Below, one piece after another: positions 27,901 to 38,900 of a DNA stretch of 64,000 nucleotides. Each line of letters starts with the position of its first letter. Position 1 is the stretch's first letter. The notes under the pieces were generated by a model that was not told where the DNA came from, did no database searches, and saw nothing but the letters and a program-made list of their open reading frames with translations. This DNA is from Paragordius varius (Eukaryota > Nematomorpha), in the NCBI GenBank assembly GCA_964247055.1, contig OZ176050.1:7998001-8062000 (forward strand), written 5' to 3'. The translations under genes and the position numbers were made by a program.

Positions 27901-28699
27901 TTACATATTTCGAGGATGCTTAACATTTTTATTACAACAGATTTTTAATTTAAAGCAATGACTTCCAATATAAATGGTTTCGTGGGCCGCATTGGGCTAT
28001 GATTTTATTTAAATAGTCTAGATTTGCTTTATTAGTTATAAAATCTATCCACCGATTGTAAATAAATGATTTATAATGACTAGTTGGTCCTGTCACCCTT
28101 TGCGATGGCGTACCGATAATTATTTTTATAAAATTTTTGCAATAAAAAAAGGAAATAGAGATAAAATTAATAAAACCTAACCGTGTTTCGCTGAAAAGAA
28201 TGTCTTTACTTATCTTTTAAGGGGTTTTGCATGCCATCATGCATATGTAAATTAGACAAAATTGGCAATGTAAAGTCTTTTATTAAAATTACTATTCAAA
28301 TATCATTGGTTTAAGATTTTCGTTTATTGGTCAACTGTTATGATTGGCACACATAAACTGGGACTGGGTTCAAAAATTATAAAAAAGATAAATCATTTAT
28401 GATTCCATTTGTAAAGGAAAGTATGATGATATTACTATACCAACGCCAGACACTCACAGGCGTATTATAAAAATCATAATCAATGAAATCGTTATATCTG
28501 TGTTGTAATATTATTTTTCCACATTGGGTACAAATCTTATTTTTTTGCACCTGAGATCCTCATCTAAATTTATTTATAGTGTTATTGATCAATTGAACCA
28601 AGGCTGATAATTTAATTAATATTATATTAAATTAACTGATTATCAAATAATAGTAAACATTAAGTTTATTAACCCAAATTTAAAATCGCTTCTCCGTGT

Positions 28700-28758
28700 T
28701 TTTGCCACTAGATTTTTCTGCGCCTCCTTGGGAGGCGTTGCCTACTTTTGGGAACCAC
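28700..28758. mobile_element. Possible right end of a decayed hAT element
   Basis: The sequence 'cctacttttgggaaccacta' reads on the other strand as TAGTGGTTCCCAAAAG, which resembles the CAGTGGTTCCCAAA ends common in hAT elements. A matching left end was not found, so the element is truncated or too diverged. Confidence 0.35.
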
Positions 28759-28919
28759 TAATCTAAGCTCTATAAAACATATATGAGCATCTTAAAAATT
28801 GGTCAATTAAAACCAAAAGTCATATATTTGAGTTTACTACCTCCTGGAACTGACTGTGCCCAGATCCCAGACGTTTTCCGTAATCCTGTTTAAGTCAAAA
28901 ATTATTCAAAAAAAATTAT

Positions 28920-29620
28920 TTTTACGTTGGCGGGGGTAATTTAAAAAAGGACTTAGTCACTCTCGGCGCATTCGCAAAACATTGAAACGTTAAAATGGGC
29001 CTCTTCGTTTTCGGATTGTGCGCAAAACCAATATTGGTTTTAAAAAACCTTTTTTACACGGGCGGAGCTGGACACAGGGACGAATGCTAAAAAATGGCCT
29101 AGTTACCCTCGGTACTATAAATAAATAATTACCACTTTTGATGAATGAGCCCACACATTTTCCAAAAATTTGTTTCAAGGTTGATCCTATTTTAAAGCAC
29201 CTGTTATCACCATGAGCGGGACAAAATTTTGGGGCTAATTCAAAAAAGAACTTAATCATTGGAGCAATTGCATGACAGTTTAAAAAAAGCTTTATTGAAG
29301 CTTTTTAGAATCGTGTTTTAAAGCCAACACTACAAAAATCCCATTTTTGTATATGCGTGGGAATAAACTGAGGAGCTAAATTAAAAAAAAGGCTAAATCA
29401 CCCTCGAAGCTTCTTAAAACTATAAAAATACAACTATTGAAACTAGATGGATCCACACGTTTTAAACAAACGTCTTTGAAACTTATAATTTTAGGTACTT
29501 CTATTTTTTTAAAAAACAAAAATTTTACACACTGGTAGGGCAAAACTGAGTGCTTAATTCAAAAAAGGGTTTAGTCACTGTCGAAAAGTTTATAAATCAT
29601 TTAATAATTGTAAGTTTTAA
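28920..29620. repeat. Degenerate tandem array, five units of about 140-180 bp
   Basis: The same block recurs five times: a G-rich box (such as 'ggcgggggtaattt'), then 'aattcaaaaaaggacttagtcac' or variants, then a tract resembling 'ctcgg'. The 'tagtcac'-like core lies near 28954, 29100, 29253, 29394 and 29572, giving a spacing of 141-178 bases. Units are strongly diverged. Between cores, sequences like 'ccacacattttccaaaaat' also recur. A related but different array lies near 58.76-59.5 kb. The open frame at 28990-29259 falls inside the array and is not a gene. Confidence 0.65.
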
Positions 29621-29710
29621 ATTATAATATACTTCTCCGTTTTCTTCTCTTATTATAGTTACACTGCGTCCAAAATTGGGGGCTATAAAAATACCTGATA
29701 AATATATATA

Positions 29711-30880
29711 TTCTGATAGGAAAATATATCAATGGTGCCTTTGGTTTTAGTTTACTGAGTGTAAGAAAGTTATTTACACTTTTGTGGTAAGTGCCATATC
29801 AGAAAATGGCAAAATTTGCGCACATTTTTTAAATAAAATTCTTTCAAAGCCAAATGCTTCATTCTAAAATATATCATAAAAACAAACGCAAAAATGCCGG
29901 GATCACGCGATAAAATATTTAAAAATATGATAAATTTTGCCATCCAAATTTTTTAATGCATACTTTTTACAAAAATCCATTTTTTAGCGAAATTTTATTG
30001 AAGCGTACTTCACACTATTTTTAAGCATGATTGATATGGTACAAAAACGCTTTTAGATAATATAAAAACACTTTTTCTACATAATTTGATGATGCTGAAC
30101 TATTTATCGCTTCAGAATTTTCGTTTTATTAAAAAACACAATCTATATTTGACATAAGTTTAAGAACGAACCAATATTTAAACCATTCTCAGGTGTTTGA
30201 AATATTTAGCTACATCAAATTATAGAAAAAGTGTTTGTTTTAAAATATCTAAAAGCGTTTTTACACCCTTTTATCATGCCTAAAAATTTTATGTATTCGC
30301 TATACACAATAATTTAAAGTATGCATTTTAAAAAATAGTTTTCTCTTCAAAAATTTTAATAAATTGAAGCGAAAATGTTCGGCATAATCGAAATAAATTT
30401 TATAGAAAACGTGTTTTTATAATCTATTGAAGCTTATTTCGTTTCTACCAGGACTTAATGTACGTTTCAACATAATTTTGCTCAAACAAATATTTAAAAA
30501 AAGTATGCATTTTTCAAAAAATATTTTTAGTTAATAAATTAAGCATATTATATTTAAAATTTTTACCCCGCAAACCCGGCATTTGTGTGTTTTAAGACAA
30601 CTCGACTATTTTATAAGAGTGAAAAAATCGGGACTTTCGGAGCAACGTCAAAAAATTAAATTTTGATAAAATATTGTTTTGCCTTTACTATGTAGCTCAT
30701 GATATATTTTAGCGATATTTTTTATAATGAGAATATTCTTCGGGCAAAATAATTTGTTAAAAAATATAGGCATTTCACCATTTTCTTAAATGGATTGATG
30801 CAAAAGTGTTGATAACTTTTGTAATCATTCGTAAGGACCAAAACCAAGACATCATGGTATAATGATACATTTTCCTATCA

Positions 30881-30883
<3 letters not shown>
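29711..30883. mobile_element. Complete foldback element with TTCTGATAGG ends, 1.17 kb
   Basis: The left end TTCTGATAGGAAAATATATC and the right end (CCTATCAGAA at 30874-30883) are inverted copies, and both are bordered by alternating TA sequence, so it inserted at or within a TA run. The arms pair along most of the length, including an inner stem around 30040-30270 built from 'aaacgctttta' and 'taaaagcgtttt'. There is no coding capacity. Two partial relatives lie at 21056-21924 and 27440-27900, so the family is repeated in this genome. Confidence 0.8.

Positions 30884-30914
<31 letters not shown>
30884..30914. repeat. (TA)n microsatellite
   Basis: A run of alternating T and A of about 31 bases that directly abuts the right end of the foldback element ending at 30883 and lies about 200 bases before the decarboxylase start codon. 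Confidence 0.9.
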
Positions 30915-30916
<2 letters not shown>

Positions 30917-31117
30917 AGAAATTTTTTGTGTTTGTGTATATATCGCAAATCAATAGCTTTAATTTTTTAAATTAAGATGAACAAATTAAATAAATTAGGA
31001 TATTTATAGCATTCTATACTATATAGATTATATATAAGCTAAAATAATATAAATTACCCATATGAAAATTAATGAAATATAATTTGATCATATGTTCAAT
31101 TATTTTCGCCTTTTCCC

Positions 31118-32875
31118 ATGCCTTTTTTAAATAAATCGCTGTCAGAGCTAACTTACGATGATAACTTTATTGTTATAAACGTTAAGGCTCCTATTAATAT
31201 TGCTTTAGTCAAATATTGGGGCAAACGTGACAATGCTAAAAATTTTCCTTCAAATGATTCCCTAAGTTTGACGATTGATACCAACGATATTTTTACGCAC
31301 ACAACATTGGTTATGGGACCTGAATCTGAGCTTAAACAGGATCGCTTTTGGTTAAATAAACAAGAAATTGTATTATCCGGTGATTCTGGCAAAAATAAAA
31401 AAATTAAATTTTATTGCGATAGGTATAGAGAATACACCAATATGAAAGTTTGCTTTTGGATAGTTTCGCAAAATAATTTTCCTACAGCCGCGGGATTAGC
31501 CTCATCCGCATCAGGCTTTGCTGCTCTTATAACGTGTTTTTCTCGTTTATTCCATAATCCGTCAATAAAATATAATAGTAAAGAAAATTTACTACTTACG
31601 CAAATATATTCTGAAAAAGAAATATCCAGTTTTTCTTCTACGTCGCTTTTTGGTTCAGGTAGTTCATGTCGAAGTTTTTTTGGGGGTGCTGTCGAATGGA
31701 AAACAACGGTCGAAAATGATGAAACTTTGAGTTGGGCGCAACCTATAGCTAAACAAGCTTTGTTTGATGATTTGAAAATTATCATATTAGTAACCAGACC
31801 AAATCCCAAATCTGTTGGTAGTACAGAAGGCATGAAATTAACTACTCAAACTAGTCAATTATTGAAATATCGTGTCGATCACATCGTTAATGACAGATTG
31901 GATGTTATAAAAAAATTAATCAAACATCTTGATAACCCTAAACCAAATATTTTTGGCACTAAATACAGCGATTTGTTTAAGATTATCATGATAGAAAGTA
32001 ATCAATTACAAGCCGTTTGTAGAGATACCTTCCCATCTATCATATATTCCACTGCCGATTCAGATGCAATCATTAATACAGTCACATTGTATAACCAAAT
32101 TTTTACCGATTGCATGCAACGTTCAAACCTATTATCAAATGGGGATGCCGATGGTTACATTACAACAACTCAGGAACAATTATATCCTGTACCATATTTT
32201 ATTTTATTTATTTAAAAATTGGAGAAATAGGGAAATATTTGATTTTGGATAACAGTTTGCTATAAGAATCATTTTTGCAATATAATATTTTAAGTCATAA
32301 TATTACCTCTCTTTTAGTAGTTAGCATGGGAGACACTATGCATATTTTAAAGTTTTATTAAACAAGAAAGATTTTTTACATTTTTAAAATAATAAAATTA
32401 TACAAACTTTGATGATATCAATCTAAATATTGTGTTAAATTTCGGTTTTAAACTCAATATAAAACATTCATAATTGTTGATTAATTTGCCCATAAAATAC
32501 ATTTAAATTTTTTAGGTGGGTTATTCATTTGACGCTGGTCCAAACGCATTTATATTTTTACACAATGATCACGTCAAACCTTTCGTCAATGTCATTTTAA
32601 AACGTTTTAAAGTCAACGAAAACACATGTAAAAAGGTAGAAACAAAATTAGAAAGCTGTATGAACCCTACGGCACATCAATCTCAAGAAAAATGGACAAA
32701 GTTTGTTCAGGAATTGGAAAAAACCGTAATCTCATTATGCGACGAATCTAATCAAAACTATCTTTGTGATATAATTATAACCAAAGTGGGAACGGGACCG
32801 GTTATACTCAACGATGCATCATCTTGCCTCATTGATATAAATGAATTACCTAATTTAAAATTTGTGCACCAATAA
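31118..32875 (+). CDS. MVD: Mevalonate diphosphate decarboxylase
   Basis: This cytosolic GHMP-family enzyme decarboxylates mevalonate 5-diphosphate with ATP to give isopentenyl diphosphate. Exon 1 is 31118 to about 32188 and exon 2 is 32516-32875, joined in phase 0 (donor GTACCA, acceptor TTTTTAG), for about 476 residues; vertebrate enzymes have about 400. Visible family motifs are KAPINIALVKYWGKRD (residues 23-38), NNFPTAAGLASSASGF (119-134, the ATP-binding loop), GSGSSCRSFFGG (179-190) and, opening exon 2, GYSFDAGPN (359-367), whose Asp363 is the expected catalytic aspartate. The end of exon 1 carries about 25 residues (around DCMQRSNLLSNGDADG) that relatives lack just before the active-site motif; the donor is the only suitable in-phase GT near there but is weak. 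The stop codon lies inside an AATAAA signal (32871-32876). The gene converges on the b5 reductase gene 250 bases away. Confidence 0.95.
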
Positions 32876-32876
32876 A
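32871..32876 (+). terminator. Poly(A) signal AATAAA overlapping the MVD stop codon
   Basis: The hexamer spans the last codon and the TAA stop (32873-32875). If used, the 3' untranslated region would be only some 10-30 bases. Confidence 0.5.
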
Positions 32877-33125
32877 ATTAATACTATTATCTAATTTATT
32901 ACTAAAAAAATTTTTTTCACAAATACCATATGTGTGCAGAATAATATAATGAAAAAAAATGCGTTGTTAAGTTTGTTGAGATAATGATAAAAATAGTAGT
33001 AAATTATCTAACCACATATTGTGTAGTAATAAATGCACTAAATAAAATGTATATCACGGATATATGGTATATCAATCAAAGTCATAAATGATAAGATATA
33101 ATGTAGCTTAAGTATGGAATCGTTC

Positions 33126-34821
33126 TCAATAAATAAAAATGTTTGCATCACTATATCCTAGTTTCTCAAGTGCCGGTTTTACAGCAAATTTTATCATAGG
33201 GGGTGGACCACAGGCTAAAATAAGGGTCCCAATGTCTTCTACCTTTGATGTCGAGTCACCGGAAGCGGCCTGTTTCACATCCGTCTTTTCTGGATATTTT
33301 ACATCTAAATTCTTATCATTCGTCTCGGCAGGACTGACTGGTTCATTAATCTTGCCTGCGTTCACAATGGTAGGTGGTGGAGGTAAATGTGTAGATATCA
33401 TTGTTGCATTAACATACCCTGTATCGTAAGACCATGTTGTTTTTTCATCAATCAATTTATCAACCGTATACCTATAATAGGAGAAAAATGTAGTCTATTA
33501 TATCTTAAACTTTAATAATACTCAACACATTTTTTAAACCAACACCTTTTCAAATTAAACTCAATACTTAATAAATAATTTTTAGAATAATTAGCATTTA
33601 TAAGGACAAAACCTTCGAATTATATTGATATGATGAAAAAGAGTTGAGTATTTTATTCATAATTAGAAAACTGTAAATTTAGAATGAAAAATGTATATAA
33701 TTAAAATTAAGGAAAGTAATACCATATTCTAAATCGGTCTGGGAATTTTTTGGCCAAGGCTTCAAGTTCATCCCGTATCAAAATGTCTTTTTCAGTTTGA
33801 TTCGCAAATATTAGGTCGAAAGTCATGTGTTTATTGGCAGGTGTTGGATGATGTAACACAGCCTGTAACAATTGATACATTGGAGTAATTCCTAAATAAA
33901 TTGTTTCATACATACATGCATATAAACACTGTGTGCAAAATAGAGGATTAATTTATTTGATAAAAAAATTTCTCATAGCGTATGACCAGAAATTACATAT
34001 ACCGCAAAAATTTTAATTTGTTGACGACCTTGTTTTTAAATTAATGAGAGAAAATCAAAATTGGGCAAAAAGTGAAAATTTAGGATAATTAAGGATAGAA
34101 CTTGAGATAATATAATTTATTATTATTTTAATAGATATTTTCAATTTATAAATCTATAAATCATATAGTTGATGTTTTATTAACATCAAACAATCGTGTT
34201 TTTCCTTCATCATAATCAACAAAAAATTTTTTATGAAACTATATTGAAATTAATTATTTACTAGCTAAACTCACTATTAAAATCTTAATATTTATATTTT
34301 ATTAAATTAAACTTGTTAATAAAAATAAAAAAATAGTGGTTATTTTTTTATCTTATTGTCATCTGGTTAATGAGTGTATAAAAAATGTCATACATTTTGG
34401 AGTCCATGAGCGGGAATAATAAAGTATGTAAATTAATACAAAGACGGATTTGAAAGTTGTGGAATATCAACAAACAATCCGTATAAATTTGTGTAACACG
34501 TTGTTTTAATACAAATTAATATTTTTGCTGGGGTTTGTGCGGATTTCGATATTCCACTACATTGTAAATCCTATTTTGTATTAATTTTATAATTTATGAT
34601 TCTCGCTCATGTAAATTCCATAAAAACAGTAAAATGATTTTAGGCTATATAAATTGTAAATATCTGAAATGATAATAAACCATAATATCTAGCTCTATCA
34701 TTTTTTTTTAATTCTCCTTAATTTTTACTTTTTGCCCAATTTTGATTTCTCATTATTTTAAAAATTAGTTCGGCAAAAAATAAAAAATTTTGCGGCAAAT
34801 GAATTAGCTGTTTTGCGCACA

Positions 34822-34858
<37 letters not shown>

Positions 34859-35902
34859 GCTTATGTAATAAAATGTCATTCATTAAAGGTGCTATAATAT
34901 TTAACAACGATTTTTAGCTGTTTTTTTTATGTGAGAGCCTTTAAATAAAAAGTTAATGGATTTATTAAAAATATATTTCCGCAAACGTAACCATTTTAAT
35001 ATGTTTTTTGTTTTAATGCAATAGTTAACTTGGAATAATTTGAGCGCTAACCTGCATTTATTCAGTTAAATGAAGTAATTAAATAGAATTCTATGAGGCG
35101 AACTTTTCAAATATTTACACTACATCATGTAATTTAAAGTTAGACAAGAATTCCTATCTTATAACTTAAAAATTAAGATATTATCAAATATAGAAAGTTC
35201 ATGAGTTGTTTGGATATTATTATAGAAATAGTGCGACAAAAGGTTTTAACAATATATTATATTTTTTTCAATATAGATAACTGTAAATAGATACCAGTTC
35301 CTCCGGCAATCATTCCGATCCGGTTTGCTTTAACTAATTTTGGTGGAATAAGATTATCTTTATCTTTCCAACTAAGCTTAATAGCAAACTCATTGCCTCC
35401 TAAGTATTTCAATAATCCACTAGGACCTTTAATTTCGATCGTGTCCCCAATATTTAAGTTGTCTAAATGTTGCGACATTTTACCACCTTCCGGGAAATTC
35501 GGATTAACACCTTTTTTATAAACCTTTATTTATAATTTATAATACCTTTATAACTAAATCAAAGTAGCCTTTAGCTTCCTCGAGAGATATTGGCGTGTAT
35601 GGGCGTATAACCTTTTTACCATCGATATCAGCATTCAGATAAATATGATTGCCAATAGGTAACCCCAATGTTAAATTCTCAGGTATTTTAAAGCGAAATC
35701 TATTTTCAACTAATAAATTTTACTTTCTAGTGTCATGACTAACATTTTCTTTTGTATGGAGGTGAACTGTATATTTCATGTTCGGGTCCTCTAAAAAAAC
35801 TTGCTTTCTTTTTTTCAAAATAAAATAATAATAGTAGAGACCACATCCGATGATAGGAATCGATGTTATAGCAACATAAAAATTAGTGGATTTTGTTTTC
35901 AT
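33126..35902 (-). CDS. CYB5R: NADH-cytochrome b5 reductase, five exons
   Basis: This flavoenzyme passes electrons from NADH through FAD to cytochrome b5 on the ER or outer mitochondrial membrane. Exons, in coding order, are 35724-35902, 35546-35699, 35295-35523, 33723-33891 and 33126-33471; all phases agree and give 358 residues. The start is ATG at 35900-35902. Residues 7-29 form a membrane anchor followed by KKRK. Family motifs are HDTRKFRF (56-63), [10 protein letters not shown] (72-81), IRPYTPIS (91-98, FAD binding), GGKMSQ (124-129), GPSGLL (144-149), GGTGITPM (185-192, NADH binding), [16 protein letters not shown] and CGPPPMI (331-337). Introns 1 and 2 are 24 and 22 bases. Intron 3 (about 1.4 kb) splits GGTG from ITPM and holds a hairpin element; intron 4 is 251 bases. 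Residues of about 278-325 are an extra low-complexity insert between HLPPPP and the CGPPPM motif, which explains the length above the usual 300. Confidence 0.95.
33927..34824. mobile_element. 898-bp foldback hairpin element in CYB5R intron 3
   Basis: The ends CACTGTGTGCAAAA (left) and TTTTGCGCACAATG (right) are inverted repeats. The flanking octamers catataaa and tatatata agree at six of eight positions, which suggests an 8-bp, hAT-like target duplication. Almost the whole element folds back on itself: 'gcaaaaagtgaaaattta' near 34056 is answered by 'taatttttactttttgc' near 34716, and the inner halves pair around 34470. It has no coding capacity. A sister copy lies at 22055-23120. Confidence 0.75.
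34825..34859. repeat. (TA)n microsatellite in CYB5R intron 3
   Basis: An alternating T/A run of about 28 bases, with a short imperfect extension, that directly follows the hairpin element. Confidence 0.85.
35524..35545 (-). other. 22-nt intron of CYB5R
   Basis: In coding sense it starts GTATTA and ends AATAAAG. It lies in phase 0 after LVIK; removal gives [22 protein letters not shown], which lines up with the [20 protein letters not shown] region of vertebrate enzymes. Retained, it adds an in-frame TAA and shifts the frame, since 22 is not a multiple of three. There is no polypyrimidine tract. Confidence 0.85.
35700..35723 (-). other. 24-nt intron of CYB5R
   Basis: In coding sense it starts GTAAAA and ends AAATAG. 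It splits codon 60 between positions 2 and 3, and its removal gives HDTR-K-FRF, the conserved family sequence. Read through, it would give an in-frame TAA straight after HDTRK. Confidence 0.85.
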
Positions 35903-35995
35903 TTCCAAAACACGTGCGACAATCTTGTTTACAGTTGTAAATACCCAGTGTATGCAAAAAATAGTTTTGATGAGATGTGTACTTATTTGAAATAG

Positions 35996-38900
35996 GATAC
36001 CGATAAGATTAATTTTGTAAAACTATATTCTCATTTTATTTTATACAAAACTTATCATTTCCCTAGCGACCCCCGACGCAATTTGGCTTTCACTCACCAT
36101 TGACTGGTGTATGGAAGAGCAGCAAGGGACCTCTTTTGTGGTCAGTGGCGATGGGTCTACTATACCCTTTTCTTGATACACCTTTATGTATTGTCTTTTT
36201 GCTTTTGTGACCAAAAGTTATTAACACTTAATTACTTTTTAACTTTTTTGTCCTAGTTTACCTTTTGGGGTATTTTTATATCCCTGAGTTTAATTTCGTA
36301 CATAATCAACGGTTTTAAAAGTTATTTTAGAAAAAATTTAACTTTGAAACATTGTTCTCACAGATGAAAAAGGTTATTTTTACAGTTTTGTATCTCGCAG
36401 AATGTAAATTAAAACAGCTTTAAAACACGATTCATACAAACCCGTTATTTAAATTAATATAAGTTTTTATATAGTAAAGACTAAATGCGATTTATTAAAT
36501 AAAAAAATAATATTTTTAATTTTCGGGCGATATAATTTACTCTTTGTCAAATAAAGATTGTATAAAATGGTAATTTCTGTTGCTTATATAGGTGCGGTTA
36601 GGTAATGATGGAAATAAACCAGTTAGATTACACTGGAAAATATTAATTACTTTTTGTTTTAAAAGTTATTTTAGTATATAACTATCAATCATTTCCTCAT
36701 TAATAAGTAAAAAAGCTTATATTTTTTACAATTTTGTGACTTCGAGTCCAAAATTGCGCTCCGAAACACGATTGAAACGAACTTTTGGTATTAAAATCAA
36801 AATATATCAAGTTGTTTCTGAAAATGTAGCCTGAAGCCCTTTTGAAGCTATTTTTATTTACCCATAATATAAATTTATTTGCCTGTTCCAATAGGGGTTG
36901 AAAAAAGTAACAAAAAAATGTCGGCGCAATCGTTTGAGATGAGGATTTAGTTGAAAAATAAAAAAAATTGTATTATGCGACTAAAAGACTATGAAAGCAT
37001 GTTTTTCGGCTCAACTACTTATAAATACTTTAAGATATTCGAATTTTAAATTGCCTTGGGATAAAACTACCAAAAAGTCTTGTAGTGTTGAAAATATTCA
37101 TTGTGTTTAAAAGCAAGACAATGTGTATTTTATCCAATTTTTCATAAGCCACCCATGTTTCGACTCAGCCGGCTATTTAAAACGTGCTAAGATTTTTTAA
37201 GATTTATGCTTGGTTTTTATTGACACCTTTTGCATTAAAGTGTTGGAATTGTTGTGTCACGTTTTATGGAAGATTAAAGATGAGAGAACCCGTATGATTA
37301 AGAATTTGGTAATATTAGAAGCTAGGCGGCCATTGTTTTTGTAAGGCTATTTTTCAGCGTACTACAAACTTGAATAGATTAAATTCAGTGGTACTCAAAC
37401 CGGGCCGTCCCTAAAGTGTTTTAATCACGTTTAAGTTAGTTTTTTATTTAATGAGTACTTATTGACTGATTTGGGTATTTTTAATTTTAACATATTTTTG
37501 TAATTTTATTTCTAGAAAGGATTTCTTGGCCTTTTTAAAGTCATATTATATATTAAACATTGTAATTGGATTGAGAATTCATAAAACCTAAAAAATGTAT
37601 AAATAAGTGATTGCACTTTTTTAATAAATTCCATAATAATTTTGTAAACATAGGGATGACTAAAGTACTTCAGCTTTCTAAATCATCATGTGTTCGAGGT
37701 ATTAAGTAAAGTCTAAATTTATATTTAACTCTACATTAGATTATTAGCTACATATAAATTAGCAGACCTATCTAATCTAGCACTATTTTCAAACCAAAAT
37801 ATGAGCTGTTTTGCGATTTTCTTATGTTAATATACAAAGAATATGTATTTTTCTGTATGGAGGGTTTACGTAAATGTTTGGAATCAATTAGTTGTATCTT
37901 TTTTACAAGCAATTTAAATTATATCTTTTATTATTTTTTCCATCAATAATTTTTGGCTCCACGTGAAAAAAGATAGGGAACTGAAATCAGTTATTAAATT
38001 GTCAATATAGGTACCGTGGTTGTCAAACTTAGAGTCGAAAATACATATTAGGATGTTTACTAGAGTTTAAATATATTTTTTATTTTAAGACAGGAAATAT
38101 TATTGCTTAAAAAGAAGGCAGAAAGTTGACAAAGTCATCAATGGCGAGATGGAAATTAATGGTTTTTCGACATTAGTGTTAAATAATTATTTTTGTCTTA
38201 ATAAATTAGTTTCCAAGCATCAAGGAGAATTATGTTATCGTGGCATATGGATATGCCAAATATGAAAAATTGTGTGATTCGTTTTGAAATGCGCATTAGG
38301 CTATGATTACTATGTCTCATACTAGTTATGTTTCCTATAGCGATTCGCAAACGGTATTCGCCTATTATTTTTCTTTATAATAATAATTTATTTTTAATGT
38401 AACAAATAGGATGGAAGGAAAATGTTCAGACATACAATTAAAGCTAAAAAACACACTCTATGCTCTATTTAAAGGGTAACATATAATATATTTTGTTGAG
38501 TTTCCAATTTTTTGGAGAAAAGCAGATCCGTTTGGATAATTAAAAGATGTTTTAGTTAAAAATATTTTTTTCTACTAATACATTACCTATTATGCCGTTG
38601 CATTTATACACAATCAGATGCAATTTAATAGCTAATTAAATGTTTTTGACAGAGAATCATTATTCATGTTGTGACAAATTTAAGAGTACCTTTTGACACT
38701 AGACTCAGTTTAGATTAATATAAACAAAAAACAGATATTTTTGGATTTTGGCTAAAACGCAAAGCGCTTACTATTTTTTGTTATTAATTAAAGACATTAA
38801 AAAACCAAAACAATGGAGTAGTGTTTCAAAAAACTAAAATTAATTTAAGTTGCTAAATTATTATATATACGAATGATTTATCGTTATTTGACTTAGTTTT

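Noticed and set aside
28990-29259. 89-codon minus-strand frame with Cys, Arg and Pro unlike its surroundings
   Set aside because: It falls in the degenerate tandem array; the neighbouring units are not open in the same way.
35903-35995. Upstream in-frame extension of CYB5R beyond the chosen ATG
   Set aside because: The frame is open but has no ATG, and the chosen start already places the membrane anchor at the usual distance from the catalytic domain.
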